DNA of 16,917 nucleotides from Chloroflexota bacterium (lineage in GTDB: Bacteria; Chloroflexota; Limnocylindria; QHBO01): contig JACDHU010000010.1 in the NCBI GenBank assembly GCA_013820865.1, positions 1 to 16,917 of the forward strand, written 5' to 3'. Shown here one piece after another: positions 14,250-16,917 of the stretch. The position numbers and the translations under genes are program-made. The notes beneath the pieces are model-generated. The model worked only from the letters and a program-made list of their open reading frames with translations, made no database searches and was not told the origin of the DNA. Position 1 is the stretch's first letter, and each line of letters starts with the position of its first letter.

Positions 14250-15305
14250 CTATACGGCGGCGGCGGTCTCGCGACCGGGGACCTGCTCCGCCGCGTGATA
14301 GCTGGAACGCACGAGTGGCCCGGACTGTACGTGCCTGAACCCCATCGTCAGGCCGATTCGACGCAGCGCCATGAACTCGGCGGGGGTGTAGTACTTCACG
14401 AGCGGTAGATGCTTCTGGCTCGGGCGGAGATATTGGCCGATGGTGAGGACGTCGACCTCGGCCTCGCGCAGGAGCGCCATGGCCTCGACGATCTCGTCCC
14501 AGGTCTCACCGAGTCCCAGCATGATCCCGGTCTTGGTGACCATGTCGTCGAAGCCGATCTCGTTCGCGACCGCGCGGCCACCGGTGAGCACCGAGACGGA
14601 CCGATCCCAGCGCGCCCGCCGGCGGACGGCCTTTTGGAGGCGGGGGACCGTCTCGACGTTGTGGTTGAGGATGTCGGGTTGTGCGGTGACGACGGTTCGG
14701 ATGTCGGCGTCGCGTCCATTGAGGTCGCTGATGAGAACCTCGATGCTGGTGCCCGGGTTCTCCAGGCGGATGTGGCGGATCGTCTCGGCCACCATGCGCG
14801 CGCCGCCATCGGGCAGGTCATCGCGCGCGACCATGGTGATGACGACGTGCTTGAGATTCATCAGCTTCGTGGCTTCGGCTACGCGGCGCGGCTCGTCGTG
14901 ATCGGTGATCGGCGGGCGCCCTGTGTCGATGGCGCAGAAGCCGCAGTTCCGCGTGCAGACACTGCCCAGGATCATGAAGGTGGCCGTGCCGAGCGCCCAA
15001 CATTCGCCGATGTTCGGGCAGCGCGCCTCTTCGCACACCGTGTTGAGCGCCTCGTCACGGAGCACATGCTTGGTATTTGCGTACGTGCTCCCTGCGCCGA
15101 TGCGGACCTTCAACCACTCGGGTCGTCGCCCGCCCGGTCCGGCGTTCTCCGGCACCGGATCGCCGGGAGCGAGCAGGCCGCCATCGGTCTGGGGTCCGCC
15201 GGGATACATCACATCGGACGGCGTGGCGTGGCCGCCGGCCGGGTTCGAGACGACGCTCAGCTCACCAAGCTCGCTGAAGTCGGGGCGTTGAGCATCGATT
15301 GCCAT
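14250..15305 (-). CDS. lipA: Lipoyl synthase LipA (radical SAM)
   Basis: LipA inserts two sulfur atoms into protein-bound octanoyl groups, giving the lipoyl cofactor of pyruvate dehydrogenase E2 and related proteins. The 351-residue protein has both iron-sulfur sites. The auxiliary cluster cysteines are C91, C96 and C102 (CEEARCPNIGEC), and the radical SAM CxxxCxxC is C117, C121 and C124 (VCTRNCGFC). The RSSY motif at 333-336 supplies the serine ligand of the auxiliary cluster. IEVLISDLNG and NHNVETVPRL are further family signatures. About 60 residues precede the conserved RPEWLKVR, a long N-terminal extension; an internal ATG at 15209 is a possible alternative start. A TAGACT hexamer 6 nt before the ATG at 15305 supports the longer form. 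It is the first gene of the lipA-lipB-MBL operon. Confidence 0.97.
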   Translation of the reverse strand: MAIDAQRPDFSELGELSVVSNPAGGHATPSDVMYPGGPQTDGGLLAPGDPVPENAGPGGRRPEWLKVRIGAGSTYANTKHVLRDEALNTVCEEARCPNIGECWALGTATFMILGSVCTRNCGFCAIDTGRPPITDHDEPRRVAEATKLMNLKHVVITMVARDDLPDGGARMVAETIRHIRLENPGTSIEVLISDLNGRDADIRTVVTAQPDILNHNVETVPRLQKAVRRRARWDRSVSVLTGGRAVANEIGFDDMVTKTGIMLGLGETWDEIVEAMALLREAEVDVLTIGQYLRPSQKHLPLVKYYTPAEFMALRRIGLTMGFRHVQSGPLVRSSYHAAEQVPGRETAAAV

Positions 15306-15311
15306 GCATGA

Positions 15312-15317
15312 AGTCTA
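15312..15317 (-). promoter_or_regulatory. Possible -10 hexamer of the lipA operon
   Basis: The minus strand reads TAGACT, 6 nt upstream of the lipA ATG, with no Shine-Dalgarno between. The same hexamer precedes the small membrane protein gene at 3849-3854. No good -35 box is seen. Confidence 0.3.
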
Positions 15318-15347
15318 CTCAAGCGCCGTGGATGGTGCGCAGTGCAT

Positions 15348-15382
15348 GACGAAGCCCCGGACATGGCGCCCGGGGCTTCGTC
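15348..15382 (-). terminator. Hairpin terminator after the CHRD protein gene
   Basis: A perfect 13-bp GC-rich stem (15348-15360 pairing with 15370-15382; arm GACGAAGCCCCGG) closes a 9-nt loop. It lies 28 bp downstream of the CHRD gene stop and upstream of the lipA promoter region on the same strand. No T-tract follows on the minus strand, so it is a strong hairpin rather than a textbook intrinsic terminator. It would insulate lipA from the upstream gene. Confidence 0.65.
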
Positions 15383-15410
15383 TGTAAGGTTCGATGAACC
15401 GTCGATTGAC

Positions 15411-16733
15411 TTACCGGTTTCGGCGGACCGCCACGGTGCGGAAGCCGAGGAAGCCGATCGATGCCAGCGCCATGATCCCGAACAGGATCGCGACACTGCT
15501 GCTGCCGAATTCGCCCGTCGGGTTGACGGCCGCGTCGGGCAGCTCGCTTGCCACCGGTGTGGCGGTCGGGGTCTCTTCGCCAGCGACGTTCACGAAGTTG
15601 TACACGTGCAGGGTCACCATGGTGTCCTCGTCGGCCGACGAGTCAAAGGTGATGACGCCATCGCTGAACTCGAGGCCGATGGCCGCGTCGTCGCTGAGCG
15701 GCGCCGGGGTCAGGCGAACCGTGCCGAATCGCGCGCTCGGCGGGGCCTCGATCTCGTCGACCGTGACTTCGCCCTCCACCACACCGGCGAAGCCGTAGGC
15801 GCTGAAGTCGAGGCACACGTCGCCATCGATCTCACCGTTACGGTTTGCGTCGTACTCCATTCCATCAACCGTGTCCTCGCAGGCGAAGTCCTCGAGCGGG
15901 GTATCAAAACCATTGTCACCACTGAAGGTGGTGTCCTCGGTCAGAACCTGGGTCGTGCCCTCGGAGTCCTCGACCGTGAAGTCGAAGGTGCGCGAGCCTG
16001 ACGCGATGGCATCCGGAGTCTGGTCGTCACCCGGCTGCACGATGGTCGGGCAGGCGAGCACGGTCTCGATCGTCGAACCCAGCGACGGGACGCCCGCCGG
16101 CGTGGTCGGGTTGTCGAGCGATCGCTCCTCGACCTCGATGAAATCGGCCTCGGACTGGATGGAGGCGTCGCATAGATGCTTCATGACCATGACCATGCCG
16201 GTGGCCTCTCCACCGCCACCCGCAACCTCGAGCTGGCCGCGGATCTCACCGCCGGCATTCATGTCGGTATGAACGTTGACGTAATAGTTTGCTGGGTTGG
16301 CTGCGATATCTGTGAGCAGCGTCGCAATGTCGGCATCGCCGGAAGCCGCGAAATCGATCTCGGCGTCGGTTGCGCAGTCGGCTCCTGTTCCGTCACCGTC
16401 GATCACTGCTTGCAGAGTCACGACGACCGGCCCGATCACGCCTGCCGCTCCCTCGTGGATGTGGGCGCCAATAACAGCACCTCCCTCGAGATCTGTGGAG
16501 GTGACGTCGTAGCAGAGTTGGGCATCTGCGGCCGCCTCGGTGTCAATGGACACAGTCGCCGATCCGGTCGCGGCCGTATCGACCGGCGGGACTTCCGCAT
16601 CGCCGGTGAGTGTGGCGGTCAGGTCAGCCATCTCGGCGGCCACCGGTCTGACGGCGAGCACCGCAAAGAGTGCCACGAGCAGCGCGAGCACCGTTACGAA
16701 TGAAAGGGCGCGTTGTACGCCAATATTGGGCAT
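15411..16733 (-). CDS. Secreted CHRD-domain protein with C-terminal membrane anchor
   Basis: This 440-residue extracytoplasmic protein has a Sec signal peptide at 1-33 (hydrophobic SFVTVLALLVALFAVLAV, then an alanine-rich VAA cleavage region). A CHRD domain follows at about 36-171, with LTGDAEVPPVDTAATGSATV at its start, GAHIHEGAAGVIGPVVVTL in the middle and YYVNVHTDMNAGGEIRGQL at its end. A region I do not recognise (180-385) carries cysteines C188, C228, C285 and C307 and a calcium-loop-like DANRNGEIDGD (295-305). A Thr/Pro-rich linker then leads to a final transmembrane helix (about 412-432) with an Arg-rich tail. CHRD domains are found in chordin and many bacterial surface proteins; their function is poorly defined. 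The ATG at 16733 was chosen because AAGGTGG lies just upstream and a signal peptide follows. Confidence 0.88.
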   Translation of the reverse strand: MPNIGVQRALSFVTVLALLVALFAVLAVRPVAAEMADLTATLTGDAEVPPVDTAATGSATVSIDTEAAADAQLCYDVTSTDLEGGAVIGAHIHEGAAGVIGPVVVTLQAVIDGDGTGADCATDAEIDFAASGDADIATLLTDIAANPANYYVNVHTDMNAGGEIRGQLEVAGGGGEATGMVMVMKHLCDASIQSEADFIEVEERSLDNPTTPAGVPSLGSTIETVLACPTIVQPGDDQTPDAIASGSRTFDFTVEDSEGTTQVLTEDTTFSGDNGFDTPLEDFACEDTVDGMEYDANRNGEIDGDVCLDFSAYGFAGVVEGEVTVDEIEAPPSARFGTVRLTPAPLSDDAAIGLEFSDGVITFDSSADEDTMVTLHVYNFVNVAGEETPTATPVASELPDAAVNPTGEFGSSSVAILFGIMALASIGFLGFRTVAVRRNR

Positions 16734-16824
16734 AGATCCACCTTTCCCTATTGGGCCGTGCGTGAGCCAGTTGGTTATAAACGCTCGCCAACCAGGACGA
16801 GACGAGCGCGGACAGGCCGACGGC

Positions 16825-16855
16825 ATCATAGCGCCAGAAGCATGTTGTGTGCCAA
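16825..16855 (-). promoter_or_regulatory. Possible promoter of the CHRD protein gene
   Basis: On the minus strand TTGGCA (16855-16850) and TATGAT (16830-16825) each match consensus at five of six positions, but the 19-nt spacer is long. A second candidate -10, TATAAC, is at 16779-16774, about 40 nt before the start codon, without a good -35. No further gene is supported between 16734 and the window end at 16917. Confidence 0.35.
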
Positions 16856-16917
16856 GCGATTTGTATCAGCAGAACGTTATGTCGAGCTATCGTCAAATCC
16901 TGTGGATGGGGCTGATT

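Noticed and set aside
14409..15311. A 300-codon plus-strand open frame opposite lipA
   Set aside because: It is antisense to lipA, which has all expected cysteines; the frame shows no recognisable protein.
16624..16896. A 90-codon minus-strand frame at the window end
   Set aside because: It overlaps the signal-peptide region of the CHRD gene in another frame and has no family resemblance or ribosome binding site.

Overview
The window is about 17 kb of gene-dense, GC-rich bacterial DNA. It looks like chromosomal housekeeping sequence rather than a plasmid, prophage or genomic island: there is no transposase, integrase, phage gene, CRISPR array, tRNA or rRNA. A single-chain AceE-type pyruvate dehydrogenase E1, NodI/DrrA-like exporters, a membrane-anchored CHRD protein and a -10 hexamer just upstream of many start codons suggest an uncultured Chloroflexota lineage or a relative of the Actinomycetota. 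This placement is an inference and only moderately secure.

Layout. (1) 1-2206, minus strand: aceE, missing its 3' end at the window edge. (2) 2207-2467: an intergenic region with a run of G-tracts and a 119-120 bp palindromic element. (3) 2468-5426, plus strand: a type II NADH dehydrogenase, a small two-helix membrane protein, a divergent PlsY-like acyltransferase and PgsA. This is a respiratory and membrane-lipid cluster with tight spacing and one overlap. (4) 5454-8003, minus strand: a three-gene ABC exporter (two ABC-2 permeases and one ATPase) with palindromic operator-like sequence upstream. (5) 8188-9762, minus strand: a gamma-glutamyltransferase-family Ntn hydrolase, divergent from an NDUFA9-like NAD(P)-binding protein at 9860-10762. 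(6) 10831-12393, minus strand: a clade-3-type haem catalase. (7) 12394-12703: an intergenic region with a 14-bp tandem repeat running directly into a second copy of the palindromic element, in the opposite orientation. (8) 12704-15305, minus strand: lipA, lipB and a metallo-beta-lactamase-fold hydrolase as an apparent operon. (9) 15411-16733, minus strand: a secreted CHRD-domain protein with a C-terminal membrane anchor, followed by a strong hairpin terminator.

How the genes fit together. Pyruvate dehydrogenase E1 works with a lipoylated E2 subunit, and LipB and LipA make that lipoyl group, so both ends of the window serve oxidative 2-oxoacid metabolism. NDH-2 reoxidises the NADH produced, and the catalase handles the resulting hydrogen peroxide. 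PlsY and PgsA act at early steps of phospholipid synthesis.

The most unusual signal is the pair of ungapped, about 76% identical 119-bp palindromic elements near 2306-2425 and 12585-12703. They share TTGCAC ends and an internal third copy of that motif, and one copy has its terminal sequence amplified as a tandem array. All counts and alignments were made by eye.
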